5,413 nt of DNA from Bacteroidales bacterium. Lineage in GTDB: Bacteria; Bacteroidota; Bacteroidia; Bacteroidales; JAAUTT01. Position 1 is the stretch's first letter. Each line of letters starts with the position of its first letter. The position numbers and the translations under genes are program-made. Positions 1 to 5,413 of this stretch are shown here, piece after piece. The notes beneath the pieces were generated by a model, which was not told the DNA's origin, searched no databases, and saw only the letters and a list, made by a program, of their open reading frames with translations. Where the stretch lies: the NCBI GenBank assembly GCA_012031335.1, contig JAAUTT010000387.1, positions 1 through 5,413 on the forward strand. Reading direction: 5' to 3'.

Positions 1-63
1 ATCTTATCAGCAGCGGAACTCACAACTGGAATTTCTGGAAAAACTGTCTTCCTAAAACTTTAA
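1..63 (+). CDS. 3' end of an upstream gene, product uncertain (possibly a secreted glycan-active protein)
   Basis: Reading from base 1 gives 20 sense codons ending at TAA 61-63, with the C-terminal peptide TTGISGKTVFLKL. A short run of this kind (Gly-Ile-Ser-Gly-Lys, then alternating hydrophobic residues up to the stop) resembles the last beta-strand of CBM6 or discoidin-like modules that often end Bacteroidetes glycoside hydrolases. Twenty residues are too few to assign a family. The esterase start lies 75 bp downstream on the same strand with no obvious terminator between, so the two may be co-transcribed. It could also be a chance open stretch at the window edge. Confidence 0.5.
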   Translation: MLSAAELTTGISGKTVFLKL

Positions 64-138
64 AATTTATGAGCAACAACTATGAATAATTATCATACAT
101 TTAAATATCAACTATTAACAATTAAAATAAAAACACAT

Positions 139-1309
139 ATGAGAAAAAGTATTCTGGCAACAATAATCTTAACTGTTATATCCTTAGGATCCAATGCCCA
201 GCAGGCCTTATGGGGCGGAGATGAAATTATTTCTCCTGAAATAAATGCTAATAATTCAGTCACCTTTCGATTTATTGCCGAAAATGCCAAAGAGGTAAAA
301 ATTTCGGGCGACTGGCTTCCTGCCGATGGTTGGAAACCAGGAACAGCGGCAATGACACGGGGTGAAAAAGGGGTTTGGACTTACACAACCGATGTTTTGC
401 CTTCTGAATTGTATAGCTACAGTTTTATAGTTGACGGAATTCGTTGTACCGATCCTAACAACGTTTATTTAATTCGCGATGTAGCCTCGGTGACCAATGT
501 TTTTATCGTCGGCAATGGTCAGGCCGACCTTTACAAAGTGAATTCAGTACCTCATGGCACTGTTGCCCGCCGCTGGTATGATTCTCCGGGGAATGGCAAT
601 AAACGTCGCTTAACCATCTATACTCCGGCTGGTTATGAAACGAGCAAAGAAAAATACCCTGTTCTTTACCTGCTGCATGGTATGGGTGGCGACGAAGAGG
701 CATGGATAGCGCTTGGACGCACTGCACAAATCCTCGACAACCTTATTGCTCAGGGAAAAGCTAAACCAATGATTGTAGTTATGACCAATGGTAATGTTGC
801 CCAGGAAGCCGCTCCGGGTGAATCGAGTTTGAATATGTACAAACCTACCATGCAATTGCCGAATACAATGGATGGTAAATTCGAAGAAACGTTTCAGGAT
901 ATTATCAGGTTCATCGAAACAAGTTACCGTGTAAAGACCGATAAGGCAAACAGAGCCATTGCCGGTTTATCTATGGGGGGATATCATGCTCTTCATATCT
1001 CGCGTTATTATCCTAACACATTCGATTATATCGGTTTTATTTTCGGCAGCCATTATGCCCAACGATAAAGTAAAATCGAAAGTTTACGAAAACTTCGAGG
1101 CAACCTTAAAAGCACAAAAAGAAAATGGTTATAAACTTTACTGGATAGGAATGGGAAAAACCGATTTCCTTTATAAAGCTGGTGTTGAATATCGTGCAAA
1201 ACTCGACCAGTTAGGCATGAAATACACCTACGTTGAGTCGGAAGGCGGACATACCTGGAGAAACTGGCGGGTCTATCTTTCCCAGTTTGTGCCTTTACTT
1301 TTTAAATAA
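139..1309 (+). CDS. Secreted CE1-type esterase with N-terminal E-set domain, interrupted by a +1 frameshift
   Basis: Predicted secreted esterase, probably removing acyl or feruloyl groups from plant or algal polysaccharide; the exact substrate cannot be read. I chose ATG 139 rather than ATG 82 because it gives a clean signal peptide (MRKSILATIILTVISLGSNA, then QQ), while the longer start adds 19 atypical residues. Residues about 25-125 form an immunoglobulin-like E-set/CBM48-like domain, and about 140-389 an alpha/beta hydrolase with LLHGMGG and the nucleophile elbow GLSMGG (Ser278). The frame from 139 stops at 1066-1068 after IGFIFGSHYAQR. Removing one T from the run 1035-1038 restores IGLFSAAIMPND and continues through GKTDFLY (Asp342) and GGHTW (His371) to TAA 1307-1309, giving 389 residues and a full Ser-Asp-His triad. 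Unrepaired, the product lacks Asp and His and should be inactive. Either a real lesion or a consensus error. Confidence 0.85.
1035..1043 (+). other. Frameshift site in the esterase gene (T4 run)
   Basis: The codons before this point match the family in one frame, and those after it match in another. Deleting one T at 1035-1038 yields IGLFSAAI. Deleting one from the second T run, 1040-1043, would yield IGFISAAI, so the exact position is ambiguous by a few bases. No slippery heptamer or downstream pseudoknot is apparent to support programmed frameshifting. Confidence 0.8.
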
Positions 1310-1339
1310 GCTCATAATGAAATCAATTTTCTAAGTGAT

Positions 1340-1495
1340 TTAGGCAGCCAGGTTAATGTATTCCTCTACCCTATCGCAAACAGCTCGAATATCTTGATAA
1401 AATAAACGGATATTAAAAATAGTGCCGTTACACCTGAAAACAAGCAACAAACTGTGTAATAATTGGTAAGTCTTTGAATCAGACTGACTACTTTT
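1340..1495 (-). pseudogene. Possible 51-codon coding remnant or chance ORF between the convergent genes
   Basis: The minus strand is open for 51 codons without an ATG, from a stop at 1496-1498 to TAA at 1340-1342. Its C-terminal half (RLFYQDIRAVCDRVEEYI, then NLAA) has a balanced, protein-like composition of charged and hydrophobic residues. I do not recognise a family. It overlaps the inverted repeat at 1446-1509, so it could be the tail of a decayed gene or insertion element, or simply chance. No start codon or promoter was found. Confidence 0.2.
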
Positions 1496-1509
1496 TTACA
1501 CAGTTTGTT
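1446..1509. repeat. 64-bp structure with 14-bp perfect inverted repeats; bidirectional terminator or mini-element remnant
   Basis: AACAAACTGTGTAA at 1446-1459 is the exact reverse complement of 1496-1509. The 36-base loop contains a smaller hairpin (AGTCT 1469-1473 with AGACT 1481-1485). It sits between two convergent genes, 16 bp from the AraC stop, where a shared terminator would be expected, and T- and A-rich tracts adjoin the arms. However, the arms are AT-rich and the loop long for an intrinsic terminator. The inward-reading TGTGTAA motif followed by A-rich sequence also recalls, from memory, ends of IS256-type elements, so a miniature remnant is an alternative. No target-site duplication was identified. 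Confidence 0.45.
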
Positions 1510-1524
1510 TCAGAAAATACGCAT

Positions 1525-2384
1525 TTACCCTCTAAGCTTTCTGTATTTCTCAGGTGTATAGGAAGTTGACTTTCTGAATATCCTCGAAAAATAGGATGTA
1601 CTTCTGAATCCTGTCTGTTCAATTATTTCCTTGTGTCCCATTTCGGTGGTTAACAACAAAAACTGAGCTCTCTCCAACCGTTTCCGTATAATAAAATCGC
1701 AGGGAGCCATGCCAATGATAGATTTAAAAACCTTTGAAAAATGATCCTTGGATAAACAGGCAATTCCTGCCAGGGTTTCAATATTTATTCCTTTATGAAG
1801 GTTATCCTGAATATACTGTAATATAGGTTGAATATTGTACTTAAGCATACTGTTCATATTCTGCTGTAATTCCGGTTCCACAAACCGGGAGAATATCATC
1901 TGTAAAATGCCATGAGTTTCAAGATGATGACTCGCCGAGCGATAACTAACCTTTTTATTCAGCCAGACTTTTTTTGATAAACTTCGGGATGATGATGAGG
2001 AAGTTGTAAATCGGGATTTAACCCTAAAATACGATCGAAAAGATAGTAATCGGGTGTAGTCGCTTTTATCTTGAATTTGCACGAATAGATACTGAAAGGA
2101 CTAAGTCCGTTGGGAAGATCGATACTACAATGAATATAATAGTGTGACAAGCCTGTACCGAAAAAATAAGTACACGATTCAAATGCCGGGATAAGGTACA
2201 TATTTCCGGCTTCGAGCGGTATTTTATTGTTACCAATATGTAAAGAACCAGCTCCCTCAGTAATTAAGTAAATTCGCGAAAATGGACTAATAATATCAGT
2301 ATAGTCCGAATCCTGAGAAAAACTGAATAATGCAATATTTCGAAGATGAAAATTCAAGAGGACATTTATCTGTTCCGATACCAT
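1525..2384 (-). CDS. AraC-family transcriptional regulator (RhaR-like by context), frameshifted
   Basis: Cytoplasmic sugar-responsive transcription factor, likely controlling the divergent rhamnose operon. From ATG 2384-2382, residues 1-139 form a cupin-like sensing domain (for example RIYLITEGAGSLHIG and LEAGNMYLIP at about 38-66). This frame stops after HHHPEVYQKKSG. Adding one A to the seven-A run (1969-1975 on the plus strand) continues as YQKKVWLNKKVSYRS and gives a 286-residue protein, the usual AraC length. The C-terminal region has two helix-turn-helix units: IETLAGIACLSKDHFSKVFK (about 202-221) and IIEQTGFRSTSYFSRIF plus the TPEKYRKL signature (about 254-284). As sequenced, the sensor and DNA-binding halves are in different frames. 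The assignment to rhamnose rests on the neighbouring rhaT and rhaM, not on a diagnostic residue. Confidence 0.85.
1969..1975 (-). other. Frameshift site in the AraC-type regulator (seven-A run on the coding strand)
   Basis: The coding strand reads CAAAAAAAGTC. Eight A residues would give Gln-Lys-Lys-Val-Trp-Leu-Asn and join the sensor to the DNA-binding domain; seven give Lys-Ser-Gly-stop. A homopolymer of this length is prone to replication slippage, polymerase slippage during transcription, and sequencing undercall. The bases alone cannot separate these. Confidence 0.8.
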
Positions 2385-2410
2385 TATATTTTAATATGTG
2401 ATAATTAAGC

Positions 2411-2427
2411 TTTCAAAACATTTGAAA
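2411..2427. repeat. Palindrome TTTCAAA-ACA-TTTGAAA, candidate operator in the regulator leader
   Basis: Two perfect 7-bp arms separated by three bases. It lies between the candidate regulator promoter (2439-2470, minus strand) and its ATG, in the predicted 5' leader. Binding here could repress the regulator gene (autoregulation), or the palindrome could form an RNA hairpin. The base composition is AT-rich, so some chance of coincidence remains. Confidence 0.4.
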
Positions 2428-2438
2428 CATTGATTTTT

Positions 2439-2470
2439 TAAACTTAAACGATTTCGCGGAAATGTACAAG
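2439..2470 (-). promoter_or_regulatory. Candidate Bacteroidetes promoter for the AraC-type gene
   Basis: On the minus strand, CTTG (2470-2467), a 20-base spacer and TAAGTTTA (2446-2439) approximate the known Bacteroidetes consensus TTTG-N19-21-TAnnTTTG, with one mismatch in each box. This would place the transcription start near 2432, with a leader of roughly 48 bases before ATG 2384. The spacer holds a 13-bp imperfect palindrome, ATTTCGCGGAAAT (2451-2463). Confidence 0.4.
2451..2463. repeat. Palindrome ATTTC-GCG-GAAAT inside the regulator promoter spacer
   Basis: Five-base arms surround GCG, in the middle of the candidate minus-strand promoter. A protein bound here would cover the -33/-7 spacer and block the regulator's transcription. 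It is the only GC-rich patch in an otherwise AT-rich region, which makes it stand out. It may be a regulatory site or coincidence. Confidence 0.3.
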
Positions 2471-2473
2471 TAT

Positions 2474-2490
2474 TTGACTGAATTAGTCAA
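2474..2490. promoter_or_regulatory. Palindrome TTGACT-GAATT-AGTCAA, candidate operator for the rhamnose operon
   Basis: Perfect 6-bp arms with a 5-base spacer. Its centre (2482) is about 44 bases upstream of the start expected from the -7 box at 2512-2519, a classic position for an activator touching RNA polymerase. It also lies just upstream of the candidate regulator promoter on the other strand, so one bound protein could act on both directions. AraC proteins often prefer direct repeats, so the identity of the binding protein is inferred. Confidence 0.4.
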
Positions 2491-2511
2491 GATATTCAAA
2501 GGTGCATTAGC

Positions 2512-2519
2512 TATGTTTG
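2512..2519 (+). promoter_or_regulatory. -7 box TATGTTTG, candidate promoter of the rhaT operon
   Basis: An exact match to the Bacteroidetes sigma factor -7 consensus TAnnTTTG, 61 bp upstream of the rhaT ATG. No TTTG is present at the expected -33 spacing (around 2485-2492). A good -7 with a missing -33 is what one expects of an activator-dependent promoter, consistent with the palindrome just upstream. The predicted leader is about 55 bases. Confidence 0.5.
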
Positions 2520-2580
2520 TTAAAGTATTCTTATACAAAAGAATGCTGTTTAATTACAACAACTAACTAAACCGCTAAAA

Positions 2581-3624
2581 ATGGATGCTGAAATATTATT
2601 TGGTATTCTACTGATTGCTACCGGTGCATTTTCTTCGGGTAGCTTTGCTGTACCTTTCGGAAAAATCAAGAACTGGAAATGGGAAACCTACTGGATGATA
2701 TTTAGCACAGGAGCTTATATTATATTCCCGGTTATTGCTTGTCTTGTTTTAGCACCCGATTTTCTTGAAATCATCAGTGCAACATCCAAAAATACATTAA
2801 TCCCGGTTTTACTTCTGGGAGCTGTTTACGGAATAGGTAACCTTTCTTTCGGATTGGCCCTTCGTTATCTGGGTTTATCTCTTGGCTATGCACTTTCGCT
2901 GGGCTTAATGCTGGCTATTGGAACTTTAATTCCGCCTATAATCGATGGCCGGTTGCAGATAATGATACAACAATCGGGAGGAATTCTGCTACTAATGGGA
3001 ATTCTTGTTGCATGCACCGGGATAGCATTGTCGGCCTGGTCGGGTATGTTAAAAGATAAACATATTTCCGACTCAAAAAAACAGGAAACCATAAGTGAAT
3101 TTAACTTTACAAAAGGAGTTCTGGCAGCCATATTGGTGGGATTTGCCGGATCGGCCATGTCTTTAGGTTTCGAACAAGGTCTTCCTATATCGCAAATGGC
3201 AGCATTAAAAGGTGTGGATCCACTTTTCACCATGATGCCTGTTTTGGTAGTTTTATTTTCCGGAACCTTTATTACAACTATTCTCTGGTGCGGATATCTG
3301 GGTTTCAAAAACAAATCTCTCAGGGAATATTTAAAAATTACTCCCATCAATCATTTAAAATACAATTATTTACTTGGATTATTGGCAGGCTTTTTATGGT
3401 TTGCCCAGTTTATTGTTTATGGTATGGGAAAGAGTAAAATGGGACCCTATACTTTTACTTCGTGGGGAATCCTTATGGCCTTGACCATTGTATTTGCAAC
3501 CGTTTGGGGCCTCCTCCGAAAAGAATGGAAAGGCGCTCCGGCTAAAGTTTACATTTTGATGATTCTCTCGCTTTTTATTATTATCGCCTCATCTTTTATG
3601 ATTGGAATTAGTGGTTCGAAATAG
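2581..3624 (+). CDS. rhaT: L-rhamnose/H+ symporter RhaT
   Basis: Inner-membrane transporter that imports L-rhamnose with a proton. The 347-residue product is close to the 344 of E. coli RhaT and aligns by eye along its length. Shared segments include WKWETYW (32-38, WSWETMW in E. coli), YGIGNLSFGLALRYLGLSLG (83-102), GTLIPPII and GVDPLF. About ten hydrophobic segments are visible, with the short charged loop KDKHISDSKKQE near mid-protein. The start at 2581 is the first ATG after the divergent region and begins directly with a membrane segment (ILFGILLIATGAF). The frame is intact, unlike several neighbours. The gene is 21 bp upstream of the UroD-like gene, so the two are very probably one transcript. 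Confidence 0.93.
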   Translation: MDAEILFGILLIATGAFSSGSFAVPFGKIKNWKWETYWMIFSTGAYIIFPVIACLVLAPDFLEIISATSKNTLIPVLLLGAVYGIGNLSFGLALRYLGLSLGYALSLGLMLAIGTLIPPIIDGRLQIMIQQSGGILLLMGILVACTGIALSAWSGMLKDKHISDSKKQETISEFNFTKGVLAAILVGFAGSAMSLGFEQGLPISQMAALKGVDPLFTMMPVLVVLFSGTFITTILWCGYLGFKNKSLREYLKITPINHLKYNYLLGLLAGFLWFAQFIVYGMGKSKMGPYTFTSWGILMALTIVFATVWGLLRKEWKGAPAKVYILMILSLFIIIASSFMIGISGSK

Positions 3625-3645
3625 TTATTAACAATATTCAGTATT

Positions 3646-5118
3646 ATGACCTCAAGAGAACGTGTATTAGCTGCAATAAATCATATACAACCCGATAAGG
3701 TTCCGGTAGATATGGGTTCAACACCCAGTTCGGGAATTTCAGCCATTGCTTATAGCAATCTGGTTAACTATATTGTACGTAACGATTTACCGGTTTTAAT
3801 TTACGATGTTGTACAACAACTGGCTCAACCGGACATGACCATACTGGACCAGTTTGGAGTTGATGTACTCGATATCGGCAGAACTTTTAACAACCAACCA
3901 TCGGATTGGGTTCCAATTTTAATGGCAAATGGCGCTCCAGCTTTCTACCCAAAGTGGTTTAAACCCGTCCAAATGCCCGATGGTTCCTTTCAAACATACG
4001 ATATAGACGGTAAAACGATTCTTTCGCGGATGCCCATCGGAGCTACTTTTTTCGACCAGACCTATTTCCCATACGTGGATGGCTATCCGGATAATTACGA
4101 TAACCTCGATACCGAAATGAGTCGTATCATGTGGGCCCGCGATGTCCATAGTCCCTGGGATCATGCCGGAGAGGCCGGTTTTTGGAAGCAATTACGGGAT
4201 CGCACCTTGAACTTAAGACAAAATACAGATAAGGCCTTGCTGGTTGTTTGTGGGTGTAACCTCTTTGAATGGGGCACTTTCCTTCGTCGAATGGATAACT
4301 TCCTTATGGACTTAATGTGCGACACCTATAATGTTGAAAAACTGCTCGATCAGCTGATGATCAGGCATCTTGCTACGCTCGAAAAGGTTTGCAATGCAGT
4401 CGGAGACATTGTAGATATTATACGTTTTGGCGACGACCTGGGGATGACACAAGGCCCATTTATGGAGCCAGAAACATATCGTGAACTTTTTAAACCCAGG
4501 CATAAAATCCTGTGCGACTATGTAAAATCGCATAGTAAAATGCATACATTTATCCATTCCTGTGGCTCTATCTCCATGCTAATGCCCGATATGATCGAAG
4601 CTGGAATAGAAATATTCAACCCTGTTCAAACCAATGCATTTAATATGGCCCCCGACTTCCTGAAAAAAACCTTTGGGAAGGACTGTACCTTTTGGGGCGG
4701 AGGAATTGAAACAGTTGGAACATTAAACACCGGAACACCGAAAAAAATAAGAGATCAGGTTTTGGAGCGTCTTGAAATATTTTCTCCCGGAGGCGGATTC
4801 ATTTTCAATACCGTTCACAATATCTTGCCCGACGTACCTCCACAAAACATAATAGCTATGTTCGAAGCAATTAAAGAATTCCAATTCAAAATCATAACCG
4901 GCCAAAAAATGGAAAAGAAAATTTTAATACTTGAAATATTCTTATTTTTTAATAGCAGGAATTGCAGCAGTTGTAATACCAAGAAATCTGTTTATCAGGG
5001 AACTACAATCGGAAGTAAATCGGAAGTGACTTTACCAAAGTTTACAGCACAAAAAGTCAGATTGGTGCTTAAAGAGTTTTCCGCAACACCTGGGATTTAT
5101 GAAATGATTCTGTTGTAA
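3646..5118 (+). CDS. UroD/MtaA-superfamily protein (methyltransferase-like, not HemE) with an aberrant C-terminal extension
   Basis: TIM-barrel protein of the uroporphyrinogen decarboxylase superfamily. It opens with MTSRERVLAAINHIQPDKVP, typical of the MtaA/CmuA-like branch, and lacks the heme-pathway HemE signature (RQAGRYLPEY). Other landmarks are FGDDLG (261-266), QGPFMEPETYRELFKP, IHSCGS (His304 and Cys306, matching two zinc ligands of corrinoid-system methyltransferases), GGGIET, and FIFNTVHNILPDVPPQNI near 386-400. The usual third ligand, a Cys, is replaced there by Val-His-Asn; His391 may substitute. The cytoplasmic product probably handles a methyl group or carboxylated substrate, but the reaction is unknown. 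The family part ends near residue 414. The remaining ~76 residues look like a different protein joined in frame (see 4909-5118). Removing one A at 4888-4891 would end the protein naturally as EFQFKS at residue 416. Confidence 0.8.
   Translation: MTSRERVLAAINHIQPDKVPVDMGSTPSSGISAIAYSNLVNYIVRNDLPVLIYDVVQQLAQPDMTILDQFGVDVLDIGRTFNNQPSDWVPILMANGAPAFYPKWFKPVQMPDGSFQTYDIDGKTILSRMPIGATFFDQTYFPYVDGYPDNYDNLDTEMSRIMWARDVHSPWDHAGEAGFWKQLRDRTLNLRQNTDKALLVVCGCNLFEWGTFLRRMDNFLMDLMCDTYNVEKLLDQLMIRHLATLEKVCNAVGDIVDIIRFGDDLGMTQGPFMEPETYRELFKPRHKILCDYVKSHSKMHTFIHSCGSISMLMPDMIEAGIEIFNPVQTNAFNMAPDFLKKTFGKDCTFWGGGIETVGTLNTGTPKKIRDQVLERLEIFSPGGGFIFNTVHNILPDVPPQNIIAMFEAIKEFQFKIITGQKMEKKILILEIFLFFNSRNCSSCNTKKSVYQGTTIGSKSEVTLPKFTAQKVRLVLKEFSATPGIYEMILL
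4909..5118 (+). pseudogene. Relic of a secreted glycan hydrolase: signal-like start joined to a discoidin-like C-terminus
   Basis: In frame with the UroD-like gene, ATG 4909 starts a 69-codon stretch. It begins MEKKILILEIFLFFNSRNC, reminiscent of a lipoprotein signal, and then passes to YQGTTIGSKSEVTLPKF, TAQKVRLVL and SATPGIYEMILL before TAA 5116-5118. The last part resembles the closing F5/8-type (discoidin-like) domain that ends many alpha-L-fucosidases and related Bacteroidetes hydrolases. The catalytic body is absent, which suggests an internal deletion or a misassembly. In the +1 frame, after the T6 run, bases read LIAGIAAVVIP, another hydrophobic segment, so the true frame of the signal is unsure. 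Family assignment is by pattern memory only. Confidence 0.45.
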
Positions 5119-5178
5119 CTTTATCTCCAATTAAAACTTTACTATTTATCAAATAACCATTTAACAAACCTCTAATAA

Positions 5179-5413
5179 ATGAAACGTTACGGACAAATAA
5201 TCGGAGTTGATCCACAACAATTTGAGAAATACAAGGCATATCACGCTGCCGTTTGGCCCGAAGTATTGAAAATGATAGAGTTATGCAACATCCGTAACTA
5301 TTCCATTTTTCACAAAGACGGATTACTTTTTGCTTACTTTGAGTATATAGGAACAATTTTGAAGCGACATGGCAAAATGCAGCACATCCAAAACACAGGA
5401 TTGGTAGGGATAG
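5179..5413 (+). CDS. rhaM: L-rhamnose mutarotase RhaM, 5' part, with frameshifts near the window edge
   Basis: Interconverts the alpha and beta anomers of L-rhamnose in the cytoplasm, supplying the isomerase. The product starts MKRYGQIIGVDPQQFEKYKA and continues YHAAVWPEVLKMIELCNIRN, YSIFHKDGLLFAYFEYIG. Tyr18 and His22 fall at the same numbers as the active-site residues of E. coli RhaM. After Gly58 the frame degrades. Reading from 5352 instead gives NNFEATWQNAAHPK, which fits the family. One more A in the run 5390-5393 then gives KTQDW, and a stray base near 5405-5407 interrupts the expected Trp-Trp pair. Full-length family members are about 105 residues, so the gene should continue some 80-100 bases past the window. 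It follows the previous stop by 60 bp and appears to belong to the rhaT operon. Confidence 0.85.
   Translation, partial: MKRYGQIIGVDPQQFEKYKAYHAAVWPEVLKMIELCNIRNYSIFHKDGLLFAYFEYIGTILKRHGKMQHIQNTGLVGI

Noticed and set aside
82..138. Upstream in-frame ATG at 82 as the esterase start
   Set aside because: It would add 19 AT-rich, non-signal-like residues before a textbook signal peptide beginning at ATG 139.
70..138. Promoter for the esterase (TACATTTA, one mismatch to TAnnTTTG)
   Set aside because: The match is poor in an AT-rich stretch and no -33 box is evident; co-transcription with the upstream gene is equally likely.
959..1065. ATG 959 as the start of an independent small gene covering 959-1309
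   Set aside because: Its first ~30 codons are the esterase nucleophile region read out of frame; only the part after about 1040 is family sequence. It is the 3' portion of the frameshifted esterase.
1320..1341. Hairpin AAATCA/TGATTT just after the esterase stop as a terminator
   Set aside because: Only six AT-rich pairs, a ten-base loop and no following T run; too weak to call.
2886..3350. Minus-strand open frame of 154 codons inside rhaT
   Set aside because: It lies wholly within the conserved rhaT coding sequence, has no recognisable domain and is a shadow of the opposite strand.
3646..4897. HemE, the heme-pathway uroporphyrinogen decarboxylase
   Set aside because: The N-terminal HemE signature is missing, and the HxC motif and operon context point to the MtaA/CmuA-like branch instead.
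5069..5356. Minus-strand open frame of 95 codons overlapping rhaM
   Set aside because: It is antisense to the clearly conserved 5' part of rhaM and has no recognisable features.

Overview
The window looks like a carbohydrate-utilisation locus from a Bacteroidetes (Bacteroidota) genome. This rests on the low-to-moderate GC content, the lack of Shine-Dalgarno sites, a TAnnTTTG-type -7 promoter box, secreted polysaccharide esterase and hydrolase fragments, and close resemblance to Bacteroidales-type rhamnose proteins. I cannot name a genus; a Bacteroidales/Marinilabiliales-type environmental or gut organism would fit.

Layout. Bases 1-63 hold the last 20 codons of an upstream plus-strand gene, possibly a secreted glycan-active enzyme. 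Bases 139-1309 hold a secreted two-domain esterase (N-terminal immunoglobulin-like E-set domain plus CE1-type alpha/beta hydrolase), broken by a one-base frameshift. A 215-bp convergent intergenic region (1310-1524) carries a 64-bp inverted-repeat structure. Bases 1525-2384 on the minus strand encode an AraC-family regulator, also broken by one base in a homopolymer. The divergent intergenic region 2385-2580 carries three palindromes and candidate promoters for both directions. From 2581 a plus-strand operon begins: rhaT (L-rhamnose/H+ symporter), a UroD/MtaA-superfamily protein with a foreign C-terminal extension, and at 5179 the start of rhaM (L-rhamnose mutarotase), which runs off the window.

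How it works together (inference). Extracellular esterase and glycosidase action would release rhamnose from a decorated polysaccharide. The AraC-type protein would sense the sugar and control the divergent operon. RhaT would import L-rhamnose and RhaM would interconvert its anomers for the isomerase. The isomerase, kinase and aldolase genes are not in view and may lie downstream. The UroD-like protein is the unusual partner: its relatives are methyl-transfer enzymes of corrinoid systems, which suggests, without proving, handling of a methylated sugar or methyl donor.

Quality warning. At least four probable single-base indels occur (T4 at 1035-1038, A7 on the minus strand at 1969-1975, and two or more in 5350-5413), with another possible at 4888-4891. 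Most are in short homopolymers, and they cluster at the right-hand end. Consensus error is therefore at least as likely as true gene decay. No candidate for a wholly new defence or mobile system is visible; the most original element is the UroD-like gene inside a rhamnose operon.
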